From Bacteroidales bacterium UBA3754 (lineage in GTDB: Bacteria; Bacteroidota; Bacteroidia; Bacteroidales; UBA1715), in assembly GCA_002371705.1 (NCBI GenBank), contig DFGI01000071.1, forward strand, positions 1-26,801: DNA of 26,801 bases. Direction: 5' to 3'. Made by a program: the position numbers and the translations under genes. This document shows, piece after piece, positions 1 through 6,536 of the stretch. The notes below the pieces were generated by a model that had not been told where the DNA came from, did not search any database, and saw only the letters and a program-made list of their open reading frames with translations. The stretch's first letter is position 1. Each line of letters starts with the position of its first letter.

Positions 1-1
1 C

Positions 2-66
2 ATTCGGCGTGGTTTTGTCGTTAAAAAATGGGACGGAAATGGGACAAATTTTTTACGCCGCCGAAT
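2..66. repeat. Short repeats beside the integrase; possible integrase arm sites
   Basis: Two direct copies of AAATGGGAC lie at 26-34 and 37-45, an 11-bp period. ATTCGGCGT at 2-10 faces the broken inverted copy ACGCCG..GAAT at 54-66. Clustered short repeats directly upstream of a tyrosine integrase gene are typical of arm-type binding sites near an attachment site, so the element's left end may be close. No core crossover sequence or second att copy can be identified in the window, so this is inference only. Confidence 0.3.
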
Positions 67-85
67 TTGGGTGACGTAAAAAAAA

Positions 86-1246
86 ATGACTGTTCAAAAA
101 GATTCTAAACTTCAGATTGACTTCAATTTTATTCCTGCTGTTCTCCATAAAAGTAAGGACGGCTACCGAATAGAATATTATGTAATCAACCCTGTCACAT
201 TGAAGATGACACGGCAGCGGCTTCGCGTCGATAAAATTTTCAAAGCGTATAAAAGGAAACGCGATGCATTAATACACATCGACGGCATAATAGAAGGGAT
301 AAACGCGAAGCTACGAACTGGCTACAATCCTTTTTTTGAGGGCGAAGACTCTCGCCTGTACGAAAAATTGACGAGTGTGGCCGAGAAATTCATCACCGAA
401 AAGAAAAAGGAATTGCGTCCAGATACCATGCGTAGTTATTCGTCGTTTGTAACTATGTTCATCGGATATTTCAACAGGCTCAATCAAAATCAAACGGCAT
501 CCATGGTAAATAAGTCACTCGCGGTAAAATATATGGACTACGTATATACCGAACGGAACGTGTCGAATCGAACATACAACAACCATATTAAAATGGCACG
601 TGTGTTTTTCAACTGGTGCGTGGAAAAATGCTACGCAAAGGAAAATCCGTTCAACCAGATAAAACCAAAACGCAAAGAAGAAAAGAAGCGAATCCTGATA
701 CCTGCGGAAACAAGAAAGGAAATGCGGGACTGGCTCACGGAACACAATAAAGGTTTGATGCTTGTTTCTTGGCTGGTTTACTATTCACTCATTCGACCAG
801 CGGAAATAAGACGAATAAAAATAGCGGACGTTTCACTGAAGAATCATTGCATTGCAATTCGTGGAGACAATGCCAAGAACCACCACACACGTTATGCAAC
901 GATAACCGAAGAAATTGAGCGGTTTTTGGTGGAAAACAACTATCTGAACGCACCAATGAACCAGTATCTAATCGGCAACACATATCGTCCATCCGACACA
1001 ATGGCATCACACACGCATTTTCAAAAACATTGGATTCAAATGCGTAAAGCTCTTGATTTGCCCAAGGAAATGCAACTATACTCGCTTCGCGACACTGGCA
1101 TTACAGAAATGCTGAAATCTGGCATTCCAGACTTGACAGTGATGCAGCACGCCGACCACAGCGATTTGTCGATAACATCAATCTACGCAAAGCACGCCGA
1201 CCCGAATCTGATTAACACGATTAGGAACAACGTGCCTGCGTTTTAA
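86..1246 (+). CDS. int: Tyrosine recombinase / phage integrase
   Basis: A 386-residue site-specific tyrosine recombinase that would integrate and excise the element. Residues 1-80 form an arm-binding-like N-terminus, about 90-185 the SAM-like core-binding domain, and about 200-386 the catalytic domain. Visible catalytic positions are R237 (LIRPAEI), K264, R335 in YSLRD, H358 and the nucleophile Y367 (SIYAKH). The first residue of the HxxR box is Y332 instead of His, a substitution tolerated in many Bacteroidota integrases. Length is normal for the family. It is the only long gene on the + strand; nearly everything else reads leftward, as expected for an integrase at one end of a prophage. Confidence 0.93.
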   Translation: MTVQKDSKLQIDFNFIPAVLHKSKDGYRIEYYVINPVTLKMTRQRLRVDKIFKAYKRKRDALIHIDGIIEGINAKLRTGYNPFFEGEDSRLYEKLTSVAEKFITEKKKELRPDTMRSYSSFVTMFIGYFNRLNQNQTASMVNKSLAVKYMDYVYTERNVSNRTYNNHIKMARVFFNWCVEKCYAKENPFNQIKPKRKEEKKRILIPAETRKEMRDWLTEHNKGLMLVSWLVYYSLIRPAEIRRIKIADVSLKNHCIAIRGDNAKNHHTRYATITEEIERFLVENNYLNAPMNQYLIGNTYRPSDTMASHTHFQKHWIQMRKALDLPKEMQLYSLRDTGITEMLKSGIPDLTVMQHADHSDLSITSIYAKHADPNLINTIRNNVPAF

Positions 1247-1249
1247 GAT

Positions 1250-1369
1250 TTATGCGTTGGCCAACTTCGACGGGTCGCAAATCCAAGTGTAGAGCATAAT
1301 GAGCGCCACACTTGGAATGTTGTACACTATGATTGCGTATTTAAGAACTTTCTTCACTATCTTTTTCAT
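1250..1369 (-). CDS. 39-residue small membrane protein
   Basis: A short open frame starting at an ATG (MKKIVKKVLKY) with a basic N-terminus followed by a hydrophobic stretch (YAIIVYNIPSVALIMLYTW). It ends four bases beyond the convergent integrase stop and lies 6 bases after the stop of the next gene upstream, which suggests the last member of a three-gene leftward operon. The DNA also contains a 9-bp inverted repeat (1282-1290 / 1308-1316). The family is not recognised; a small membrane protein is inferred from composition only. Confidence 0.45.
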   Translation of the reverse strand: MKKIVKKVLKYAIIVYNIPSVALIMLYTWICDPSKLANA

Positions 1370-1375
1370 AACTGC

Positions 1376-1510
1376 TTACTTTACAAGGTTATACACTAAA
1401 ATGATTGCCGCGATGCGTAACGCCTGGCGGCACACGTAATCGATTGCGCGGAAAATTTGCTGACTGCGTGGATTCGCGAACGCCCACATTATGTTGCACA
1501 AAAGTCTCAT
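1376..1510 (-). CDS. 44-residue small hypothetical protein
   Basis: An open frame beginning MRLLCNIMWAFANPRSQQ, with an ATG two bases past the upstream stop and a purine-rich GGAAGGGAGG sequence just ahead. It has a basic middle (RAIDYVCRQALR) and a hydrophobic end (IAAIILVYNLVK). The tight spacing to both neighbours is the main support. Function unknown; a minor membrane-associated peptide is possible. Confidence 0.45.
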   Translation of the reverse strand: MRLLCNIMWAFANPRSQQIFRAIDYVCRQALRIAAIILVYNLVK

Positions 1511-1512
1511 GA

Positions 1513-1794
1513 CTACCTCCCTTCCATTAGTTGTTTAATGTTGCGCTGTGTGATTTCGAGGAGCGACAGCCCGCCAGCCAAACGGCGTGCGGCGCGGTCT
1601 TGGCGCGGCTGCATGTTGGTTTCCACCGACTCGCGGATTACCATTAGATCAACGATTGCGTCGCGGATTGAGTTGATTACCACCTGCAGCATAGGTTCTG
1701 TTACATGGCCGTCGCCGCAGAAAAATTGTGTGAATGCGTTTTCGGAGTCCAATTCGATTACGAGCTGGTTCCCCTTTGGTGTCTTTTCGTTCAT
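1513..1794 (-). CDS. 93-residue hypothetical protein
   Basis: Soluble, mostly helical protein with a beta-like N-terminus (KGNQLVIELDSENAFTQFF) and helical remainder (VVINSIRDAIVDLMVIRE). The start chosen is the ATG at 1794 (MNEKTPKG); a longer reading would need a TTG start. It is first of three tightly packed leftward genes between the integrase and the orphan antitoxin. No known family recognised. A virion-accessory or regulatory role cannot be separated from sequence alone. Confidence 0.6.
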   Translation of the reverse strand: MNEKTPKGNQLVIELDSENAFTQFFCGDGHVTEPMLQVVINSIRDAIVDLMVIRESVETNMQPRQDRAARRLAGGLSLLEITQRNIKQLMEGR

Positions 1795-1929
1795 TTGCTT
1801 GATTTTTAGAACGTTAAACAAAAAACACGGTACGAGTTGTTCAGGAAATCAAGCATTCCTTGAGGCCATTACTGGTACCTCACTCGCCGTGTCGATAATT
1901 ATTTTTTCAATTATCCGAGATATATGGCA

Positions 1930-1956
1930 TAAAAAAAGCCGACGTAAAAGTCAGCG
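1930..1956 (-). terminator. Intrinsic terminator of the orphan antitoxin transcript
   Basis: On the minus strand a 6-bp stem GCTGAC / GTCGGC with loop TTTTAC (1938-1955) is followed by seven T. It lies about 110 bases beyond the stop of the antitoxin-like gene at 2069-2242 and would end that leftward transcript before the 1250-1794 genes. Confidence 0.6.
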
Positions 1957-2068
1957 GATTTTTGCCGCTTGATTTTTTGAACACTGCAATAATACGGCAA
2001 AATTTTGGAAAATGCAAATTTTTGAGGGGGAAATCATTGATTAAGACTTCTATAATTGTCTATATCGA

Positions 2069-2242
2069 CTATAATATAACACCTTTGTACTTTCTTACTT
2101 CGGCATCTGTAAGCAAATCAAGGTTTTTGTTTACCCAGTTCTTCAGAGCAACCTTGTAAATGTCCTCTTTTTTTACGCCAGCTCTCTTAAGCATTAGATT
2201 TGTAGCTTCAGTAACTAATCGTTGTCTTTCTGTTGTCGCCAT
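2069..2242 (-). CDS. Orphan antitoxin-like protein, paralogue of the PIN-module antitoxin
   Basis: A 57-residue helical, basic protein starting MATTERQRLV and ending LLTDAEVRKYKGVIL. It closely resembles the antitoxin at 19920-20102 (MATT start; LLTQAEKQKYKGWIL end) and more distantly the one at 26075-26254. A further upstream ATG (2263) lies within 3 bases of the -7 box and so is probably not transcribed; the ATG at 2242 is preferred. Unlike the two paralogues it has no PIN toxin downstream: only a terminator follows. It may protect against the resident PIN toxins or a related host toxin, or be a remnant module. Antitoxin identity rests on gene-pair context of its paralogues. Confidence 0.7.
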   Translation of the reverse strand: MATTERQRLVTEATNLMLKRAGVKKEDIYKVALKNWVNKNLDLLTDAEVRKYKGVIL

Positions 2243-2260
2243 ACCTATAGAAATTTTATT

Positions 2261-2295
2261 CATTGCAAATATACAATGTTTAGGAAATTTTGCAA
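2261..2295 (-). promoter_or_regulatory. Promoter and operator of the orphan antitoxin
   Basis: Minus-strand TTG (2295-2293), a 19-base spacer and TATATTTG (2273-2266) match the Bacteroidota -33/-7 promoter. The -7 box sits inside an inverted repeat, CATTG-N8-CAATG (2261-2278), a likely autoregulatory operator. About 57 bp around it are nearly identical to the promoter at 20121-20155. Confidence 0.75.
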
Positions 2296-2302
2296 GTCAC
2301 GG

Positions 2303-2971
2303 TTAGTATTTCACTTCATCAACGCCTATAACAACGTAATCAGAGCCACTGCCTTTCTTATATACGTTGTATTTGCCTGTAAGGAACAAATCCTTTTCTG
2401 CAAGTCTGCGGAAATAATTTCCACCCGAAGTTTCAAGTGTCCAGCCGTTCATCCACTCAACGGCCACGGTTTTATAATCAGCCCCGTTTTTAAGCAACTT
2501 GCACACGTTTTTAGGATACGACGTTGTGAATAAATAAGATATGAGCGCGTCGTACATTTCCTGCGTCATATATATATGCTCGAAATAACGCAAGCCACGA
2601 TTATGCGCATTTTTCAGGTCGTCTTCAAAAATATTCGTCAACTCAGCAAAAGTGTATGTCTTTGCCAGCATGGCATTAGTAACACGTTCCCCGTTTGCCT
2701 TAAAATCGTGTCCCCAACCTAATTCGTAATTGCCTGCTGGGTTTACGAATATTTTGTATGCTGGCTCTCCTATCCTACCTTCCCGTTCATAGCATTTTAT
2801 AAACTTCCGTAGGTTTTCGGACGGTCGCATATCCTGGTACATTTTCCTGTTGTCGGATTTTGTTATTTTCTCAATCTTTTTTTGACGACGGTTATACATA
2901 AAAATTATTACGACAAATACAAGTATCGTAACGCCGCCAACTATGCAATAAAATAATGTATCCTTACCCAT
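2303..2971 (-). CDS. Membrane-anchored T4-type lysozyme-like protein (GH24)
   Basis: A 222-residue protein with an N-terminal membrane segment (about residues 7-25) and a phage-lysozyme-like domain (about 50-200). E64 in CYEREG matches the catalytic Glu of T4 lysozyme, and GNYELGWGHD (80-89) matches its G-Y-Y-T-I-G-I-G-H segment. The catalytic Asp position reads Asn (N77) and the Thr position reads Glu (E83), so the active site is altered or the alignment is shifted. The start at 2971 is chosen because a strong promoter overlaps an upstream ATG at 2998. It would act on peptidoglycan at entry or lysis; the signal-anchor suggests either a virion membrane protein or a SAR-like endolysin. Confidence 0.72.
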   Translation of the reverse strand: MGKDTLFYCIVGGVTILVFVVIIFMYNRRQKKIEKITKSDNRKMYQDMRPSENLRKFIKCYEREGRIGEPAYKIFVNPAGNYELGWGHDFKANGERVTNAMLAKTYTFAELTNIFEDDLKNAHNRGLRYFEHIYMTQEMYDALISYLFTTSYPKNVCKLLKNGADYKTVAVEWMNGWTLETSGGNYFRRLAEKDLFLTGKYNVYKKGSGSDYVVIGVDEVKY

Positions 2972-2987
2972 GTTATGTATTTTTTCC

Positions 2988-3017
2988 CAAATATACATAA
3001 TTACAACCTTTTTGCAA
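2988..3017 (-). promoter_or_regulatory. Promoter of the lysozyme gene
   Basis: Minus strand TTG (3017-3015), 19-base spacer, TATATTTG (2995-2988). It lies between the adhesin stop (3023) and the lysozyme start, giving the lysozyme gene a separate promoter inside the leftward virion block. Confidence 0.7.
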
Positions 3018-3022
3018 GAATA

Positions 3023-3745
3023 TTATAATACAGATTTAGCCAATCTTACGGCCAAGCCCATTGATTTGTTGTAGGCGTGTGTCAGCAGCTCGTTTTTGTA
3101 ATCCGCAGTTACCCAATATGCAAGGTTATCATTCATGTATTCCGATGAAGTCCAGTAACTGGCATATTTATTAACAGACGCAACATAAACGCCATCGGGT
3201 CGTTGTGATTTTGCCGCATTCACCTTCACAACACCGCCAGCTGGCAAAAATACCGCGCCTTGTTGCTCCAATGCTTCAAACTCTTCCAACGTATAAATGT
3301 TGTCGTCGAAACCTCTATCATATTTTACAGCTGTTACAAAAATTGGTAAATCACCATCCGAAATCTTCTGGTACGAATGCTTAAATCCTTCGGGAGCTGA
3401 ACCGTCAGGTAAAACGATAAAACCATTTATCCGAGCGTCCTCGTCAACTTGGATGCTTGCAAACCCAAACAGATTAACCGCATTGTCGCGGTGGAATAAT
3501 ATGTAACGCCATTCATCAATAGTTAGCAATCTGTACTCATCGATAGACAAATCCTTGCAATCGTCAAATCTAAACAAATCCAGCCAACCGTCATAGGTTG
3601 GGTCATCCAAATTTTCATTTACCGCGCCAAGCATCTCGTATTGCCGCAAAGCAACCCGAAATTCGTTATTCGAGCGGTTGTATTGTAGATTACCTTGGCT
3701 GAACACAACTGTATGTCCATTGCCGATGCTGAATGTATGTTCCAT
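3023..3745 (-). CDS. Fib_succ_major-type adhesin, probable receptor-binding protein
   Basis: A 240-residue protein with the motif series of the Fibrobacter succinogenes major-paralogue / FGE-like C-type-lectin fold: VVFSQGNLQYN near residue 13, TYDGWLDLF near 50, LTIDEWRYILF near 74, GFIVLPDGS near 108, AVFLPAGG near 165, YWTSSEYMND near 193 and GLAVRLAKS at the end. It has no signal peptide. In Bacteroidota these domains occur in surface and phage host-recognition proteins. Next to fibre-like and lysozyme genes, a spike-tip or receptor-binding role is likely. The same fold is a common diversity-generating retroelement target, but no reverse transcriptase is present here. Confidence 0.72.
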   Translation of the reverse strand: MEHTFSIGNGHTVVFSQGNLQYNRSNNEFRVALRQYEMLGAVNENLDDPTYDGWLDLFRFDDCKDLSIDEYRLLTIDEWRYILFHRDNAVNLFGFASIQVDEDARINGFIVLPDGSAPEGFKHSYQKISDGDLPIFVTAVKYDRGFDDNIYTLEEFEALEQQGAVFLPAGGVVKVNAAKSQRPDGVYVASVNKYASYWTSSEYMNDNLAYWVTADYKNELLTHAYNKSMGLAVRLAKSVL

Positions 3746-3748
3746 ATT

Positions 3749-4222
3749 CTATGTAAATAAAGTGTCCAAATGTTTCACTTCCAAGCCTGTTGAGGCAAGC
3801 GTGTAGTAGTCGGTACCACGCATAAAGCAGATATTGTCGTTTGAATCGAGACGCAGCTGCACCAACTCTCCTGTATTGTACGGATAAAAGGCTGGAAGTC
3901 TAAATTTTTCGTGCTTCCAATCGTCCTCGTCATCACTTATTTTTATGTAATAAACAAGGTCGTTATATCTTTGAGTGCCAAAATCGTTGGCTGTAAAATC
4001 TTTGAGATAACCTGTTGATGTTATTCGAAAATTGTGATTAATAGTACCAGCACTATTATCGAACACAATTTCTTGGTTGTACATTTTTCTTACGATTTCC
4101 ACAATATCCACACCAAACAGTAATATGTTTTGAAAACCGATATATTGAATCAATTGATACAGAACCGAGTATTTGGTCTGAATAGCGCTGTTTTTTGACG
4201 TTGTATTACCGAAGATTTCCAT
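3749..4222 (-). CDS. Hypothetical virion protein, 157 residues
   Basis: Beta-rich soluble protein without membrane segment or signal peptide; begins MEIFGNTTSKNSAIQ, contains IVFDNSAGTINHNFRITSTG near residue 60 and ends VKHLDTLFT. The ATG at 4222 directly follows the stop of the upstream fibre-like gene; a TTG start 12 bases earlier is possible but would overlap it. Its position between a fibre-domain protein and the adhesin suggests a vertex or spike component. No family recognised. Confidence 0.7.
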   Translation of the reverse strand: MEIFGNTTSKNSAIQTKYSVLYQLIQYIGFQNILLFGVDIVEIVRKMYNQEIVFDNSAGTINHNFRITSTGYLKDFTANDFGTQRYNDLVYYIKISDDEDDWKHEKFRLPAFYPYNTGELVQLRLDSNDNICFMRGTDYYTLASTGLEVKHLDTLFT

Positions 4223-4223
4223 A

Positions 4224-4487
4224 TCAATACTCAATTACTATTTCGTCGGCTTCATTTATACTATCGAATGTTATAGAACCGTCCGATGGTGCATTCAAAA
4301 CATAGTTGCCTCTATTCAATGCTCCGTTAATAAAAACCAAAGCACGATTTGGCAAAGCTGTTTGGCAAACTGAAATCACGTTCGATGTTGCCTGCTCAGC
4401 CGTTACGGTTACAGTCGCGCACTGTGCATAAACATCATTCTTTCCGGGAATATCGTTGCTCCTGTCGGTACGTGAAAAGTTCTTCAT
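4224..4487 (-). CDS. Small fibre-like beta protein
   Basis: An 87-residue protein. The second half (ALVFINGALNRGNYVLNAPS followed by a TITFDS-x6-EIVIEY ending) matches the short beta repeat seen in many phage fibres, where an NG turn is followed by a gdY strand and a final I/V-E-Y strand. This supports a spike or fibre subunit. It sits head to tail with the adhesin group, with no real gap to the next gene. Confidence 0.7.
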   Translation of the reverse strand: MKNFSRTDRSNDIPGKNDVYAQCATVTVTAEQATSNVISVCQTALPNRALVFINGALNRGNYVLNAPSDGSITFDSINEADEIVIEY

Positions 4488-4493
4488 AGTATT

Positions 4494-5075
4494 TTAGCTT
4501 ATGGTTATTGTTATATGTTTGCCTTCTTTGTGTGCTTCGGCCAATATGTCGTACATCTGCCAAAAAGCGGTTACGGAATTGCTCACCGTGCCTGTCGATG
4601 TGTTGCGGTATGTTCCAACCAAAATACAACCATCGGTATTTGAGGTGTAGTTTCCGATGTGGATAAGAACACCTTCGTGGCCAGGAACACCAACAAGACG
4701 CGGAACTTTATTGCCACATTTGAGATACTGCGACTTTGCGCCACGGCTCGCATACGTAGGCGAAACAGTATCCATATCGATTCTATATGTGCCTGGCAAT
4801 ATTGCCGTAGTCTTTCGGATGTTTGCCCCATTGCGGAATGGGAGTTCAAGCGTATTGCAAAGAAATACGTCGTTGATATACATTTTGCCAAGTGTGAACG
4901 AATCAGTTTTAACATCCCGTTCCACCTTGATTTTCAGTTCGTTTTCGTTGTTTTTCATACGCCATTTCCTTAGTTTGAAACTTTTTGTAAGTGCAAAAAC
5001 AATCAGTACCGCCACCACAGTAAGCACCACGGCGGCGATAATGATTAGTTTCTTGTCGGTCAGGTCAATACGCAT
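4494..5075 (-). CDS. DUF5675-like protein with N-terminal membrane anchor
   Basis: A 193-residue protein. Residues about 9-30 form a membrane helix (LIIIAAVVLTVVAVLIVFAL). Residues about 45-190 match the DUF5675 pattern: an LKIKVERD start, FLCNTLELP, ILPGTYRI, then GVLIHIGNYTSNTDGCILVG near residue 136. The HxGN-x5-GC arrangement resembles the His/Cys arrangement of YkuD L,D-transpeptidases, so a cell-wall activity is possible but unproven. DUF5675 genes are often found near phage lysis genes. Here the anchor suggests placement in the virion or host membrane. Confidence 0.7.
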   Translation of the reverse strand: MRIDLTDKKLIIIAAVVLTVVAVLIVFALTKSFKLRKWRMKNNENELKIKVERDVKTDSFTLGKMYINDVFLCNTLELPFRNGANIRKTTAILPGTYRIDMDTVSPTYASRGAKSQYLKCGNKVPRLVGVPGHEGVLIHIGNYTSNTDGCILVGTYRNTSTGTVSNSVTAFWQMYDILAEAHKEGKHITITIS

Positions 5076-5078
5076 ACA

Positions 5079-5243
5079 TTAGCGTTTTTTGGAATAACCC
5101 AACGATTTTGCGGCTTCCTTCATACAGGTCGTCCATTTGCGATTGTACACTTCCACCTGCTTTGTGTGCTTACCGCCAGCTCTGCGGATTTTCTTTGCTT
5201 CGTCAACTATTGACTTGAGCTGTGCTTTTGTTAATTTTGCCAT
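5079..5243 (-). CDS. 54-residue basic protein
   Basis: Starts MAKLTKAQLKSIVDEAKKIR and ends KEAAKSLGYSKKR. It is highly basic and probably helical, so it could bind nucleic acid, for instance as a minor DNA-packaging or virion protein. The stop is 3 bases ahead of the DUF5675-like start, supporting co-transcription. A + strand promoter sits divergently just beyond its start. Confidence 0.65.
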   Translation of the reverse strand: MAKLTKAQLKSIVDEAKKIRRAGGKHTKQVEVYNRKWTTCMKEAAKSLGYSKKR

Positions 5244-5249
5244 AATATT

Positions 5250-5279
5250 TTGTTTTAATTAATTTACATTATATATTTG
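5250..5279 (+). promoter_or_regulatory. Rightward promoter facing the 3' end of a nuclease-like gene
   Basis: TTG (5250-5252), exactly 19 bases, then TATATTTG (5272-5279). It is opposite in direction to all nearby genes and would start RNA near 5284. Same geometry as the promoters at 16162 and 18216. Confidence 0.7.
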
Positions 5280-5283
5280 TTCT

Positions 5284-5382
5284 GTTGTTCACCATACAGC
5301 GTAAGTGATTAAAATTGTAAGCGTCAACGATTTTTACAATGCGACAAATTAGCCGAAGAACTTATTTCTTCGGCTTTTTTCT
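5284..5382 (+). ncRNA. Predicted ~99-nt RNA convergent with the PBECR gene
   Basis: Bounded by a consensus promoter and an intrinsic terminator and lacking a convincing reading frame. Internal pairing ATTGTAA / TTACAAT (near 5315-5341) precedes the terminator hairpin. Its 3' end overlaps the last about 20 bases of the nuclease gene on the opposite strand, so it would be a cis-antisense RNA to that mRNA's 3' region. A role as RNA antitoxin or antisense regulator is inferred. Confidence 0.5.
5351..5382 (+). terminator. Intrinsic terminator of the + strand RNA
   Basis: A 10-bp perfect stem AGCCGAAGAA / TTCTTCGGCT with a 5-base loop, followed by six T on the + strand only. The first stem arm ends two bases before the stop codon (5362) of the convergent nuclease gene. 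Confidence 0.75.
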
Positions 5383-5787
5383 TAAATCAAACGCCGTCAA
5401 CAACCATTGTTTTGATTTTCCATAAGCAAATTTTTCTATAACAACACGGAACATATTAGATTCTAAAATGTATTCCTCTCCTGTTTTTGACACACTTAAA
5501 TTCCCGAATTGTACGACAATCGGAATAAAATCCTCAATGTTAAAACCAAGAGATTTTATCGTTTCTCCGTGTTTGTCTATGATATGTTTTAATCCATATC
5601 CATTATTAGTTTTAGGATTATTTTCTCCCCAGACAATATCTATATAACCTATATCGGCCCTAAACAATGCGGCGGTACATTCACCTTCTTTTGTCTTCAA
5701 AAGATGCTTTATTGCCTGTTTCGGATTTCCTTTGAACTGGTCATAAACGGTTCCAAATTCACATTGTGTTGTGGTTTTCGTTGCCAT
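5362..5787 (-). CDS. PBECR-family nuclease-like protein (phage Barnase-EndoU-ColicinE5-RelE fold)
   Basis: A 141-residue protein with the N-terminal PxxAIxxLLKxKEGE motif (NPKQAIKHLLKTKEGE, 21-36), GYIDIVWG (47-54), GYGLKHIIDKHG (63-74) and a beta-rich end. This is the usual layout of the putative barnase/colicin-E5 endoribonuclease domains (DUF3519-like) in phage polyvalent proteins and mobile elements. It would cut RNA, possibly tRNA. Here it is free-standing rather than part of a huge polyprotein, and it is embedded between structural genes. The opposing promoter-RNA-terminator unit at its 3' end suggests control by antisense RNA. Catalytic activity is inferred from family only. Confidence 0.75.
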   Translation of the reverse strand: MATKTTTQCEFGTVYDQFKGNPKQAIKHLLKTKEGECTAALFRADIGYIDIVWGENNPKTNNGYGLKHIIDKHGETIKSLGFNIEDFIPIVVQFGNLSVSKTGEEYILESNMFRVVIEKFAYGKSKQWLLTAFDLRKKPKK

Positions 5788-5803
5788 ATCATGTTAGTTT
5801 TAA

Positions 5804-5995
5804 TTATTTATCTTTCTCCTTCCTAATCTTCAACACCGTTAAATACGCCGTAAGCAAAGCAACCACAATAGCAAGCCCAGCCGAAATAAGCTGTAAGATT
5901 TGCAGCATGTCAGCAAACGAAATAGTTAGGAACACGCTGCTTGTGGTTATTCCCGCAATCGGCTCTTTTATTGTGTCGGCAATTTTACTCAGCAT
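5804..5995 (-). CDS. Small membrane protein, holin-like
   Basis: A 63-residue protein with a hydrophobic segment (about 30-54, ILQLISAGLAIVVALLTAYL) and a charged tail KIRKEKDK. Its ATG overlaps the end of the upstream 79-residue holin-like gene by 11 bases, so the two are translationally coupled. Pairs of small overlapping membrane proteins are typical of holin/antiholin sets, but a virion membrane role is equally possible. Confidence 0.65.
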   Translation of the reverse strand: MLSKIADTIKEPIAGITTSSVFLTISFADMLQILQLISAGLAIVVALLTAYLTVLKIRKEKDK

Positions 5996-6224
5996 CGTCG
6001 TCAGCTTTAAGTTCGCCTTTCTTGTTTTCCAAGAAGTTCTTCAGCAAGTACGCCACAATTGCCAACAATGCCGTCTGCAAAGTTGTGTCGCCGTCAACTG
6101 CGGCATTTTGCGTAAACTCATACAGAGCGGTAACGCCTGCTGTCAACGCTCCTGTCCATGCCGATTTGATTATGTCGCGCGCATTCAGTCGGAATTGCTC
6201 GCTACGTTCTTTCAGTTTTCCCAT
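5985..6224 (-). CDS. Holin-like small membrane protein
   Basis: A 79-residue protein: charged N-terminus (MGKLKERSEQFRLNARDI), amphipathic segment SAWTGALTAGVTALYEF, and a second hydrophobic helix TALLAIVAYLLKNFL followed by an acidic tail. The layout resembles small phage holins. It overlaps the next small membrane gene. Holin assignment is by architecture and gene neighbourhood, not a recognised signature. Confidence 0.65.
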   Translation of the reverse strand: MGKLKERSEQFRLNARDIIKSAWTGALTAGVTALYEFTQNAAVDGDTTLQTALLAIVAYLLKNFLENKKGELKADDDAE

Positions 6225-6229
6225 AGTCT

Positions 6230-6535
6230 TTATTTATTACGTTTAACAATCCAAACAACCACACCGCACACAAGCACAACAAACGTGGCAATGATGCCCC
6301 ACGGCGTTTGTTTCTCAACACAATCGGCTGGAATCTGAATGAGTTCGTCAACGCCCAGTTCCGCAGCATCGAACGAAACAAATTCCTTTTCGCCTTTAAT
6401 AACTTTGTCGCCATAAATCACAGTGTCTTTATGCAACGTGATTTCGTGATGCTTTGTGTACGACCCTTCTTTGTATGTGTCGTAAGCAATAGTTTTGGTT
6501 TTAATAACCTTGTACCTCTTAAATGGATTTTTCAT
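6230..6535 (-). CDS. Tail-anchored membrane protein, 101 residues
   Basis: A soluble beta-rich N-terminal domain (about 1-70, MKNPFKRYKVIKTKTIAYD with repeated short strands) and one C-terminal membrane helix (about 79-97, WGIIATFVVLVCGVVVWIV) ending RNK. Typical of the one-helix proteins repeated through this block, which may lie in the viral membrane. Family not recognised. Confidence 0.7.
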   Translation of the reverse strand: MKNPFKRYKVIKTKTIAYDTYKEGSYTKHHEITLHKDTVIYGDKVIKGEKEFVSFDAAELGVDELIQIPADCVEKQTPWGIIATFVVLVCGVVVWIVKRNK

Positions 6536-6536
6536 G

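Noticed and set aside
1282..1316. 9-bp hairpin as an integrase terminator
   Set aside because: TCCAAGTGT / ACACTTGGA has no T-run in either direction and falls within a small coding frame.
1457..1972. Long + strand open frame opposite the small leftward genes
   Set aside because: Composition is Ser/Arg-rich and shadow-like; the minus-strand frames are tightly packed, have ATG starts with purine-rich leaders and make better proteins.
3023..3745. Diversity-generating retroelement target
   Set aside because: No reverse transcriptase gene and no second copy of the C-terminal segment as template repeat were seen in the window.
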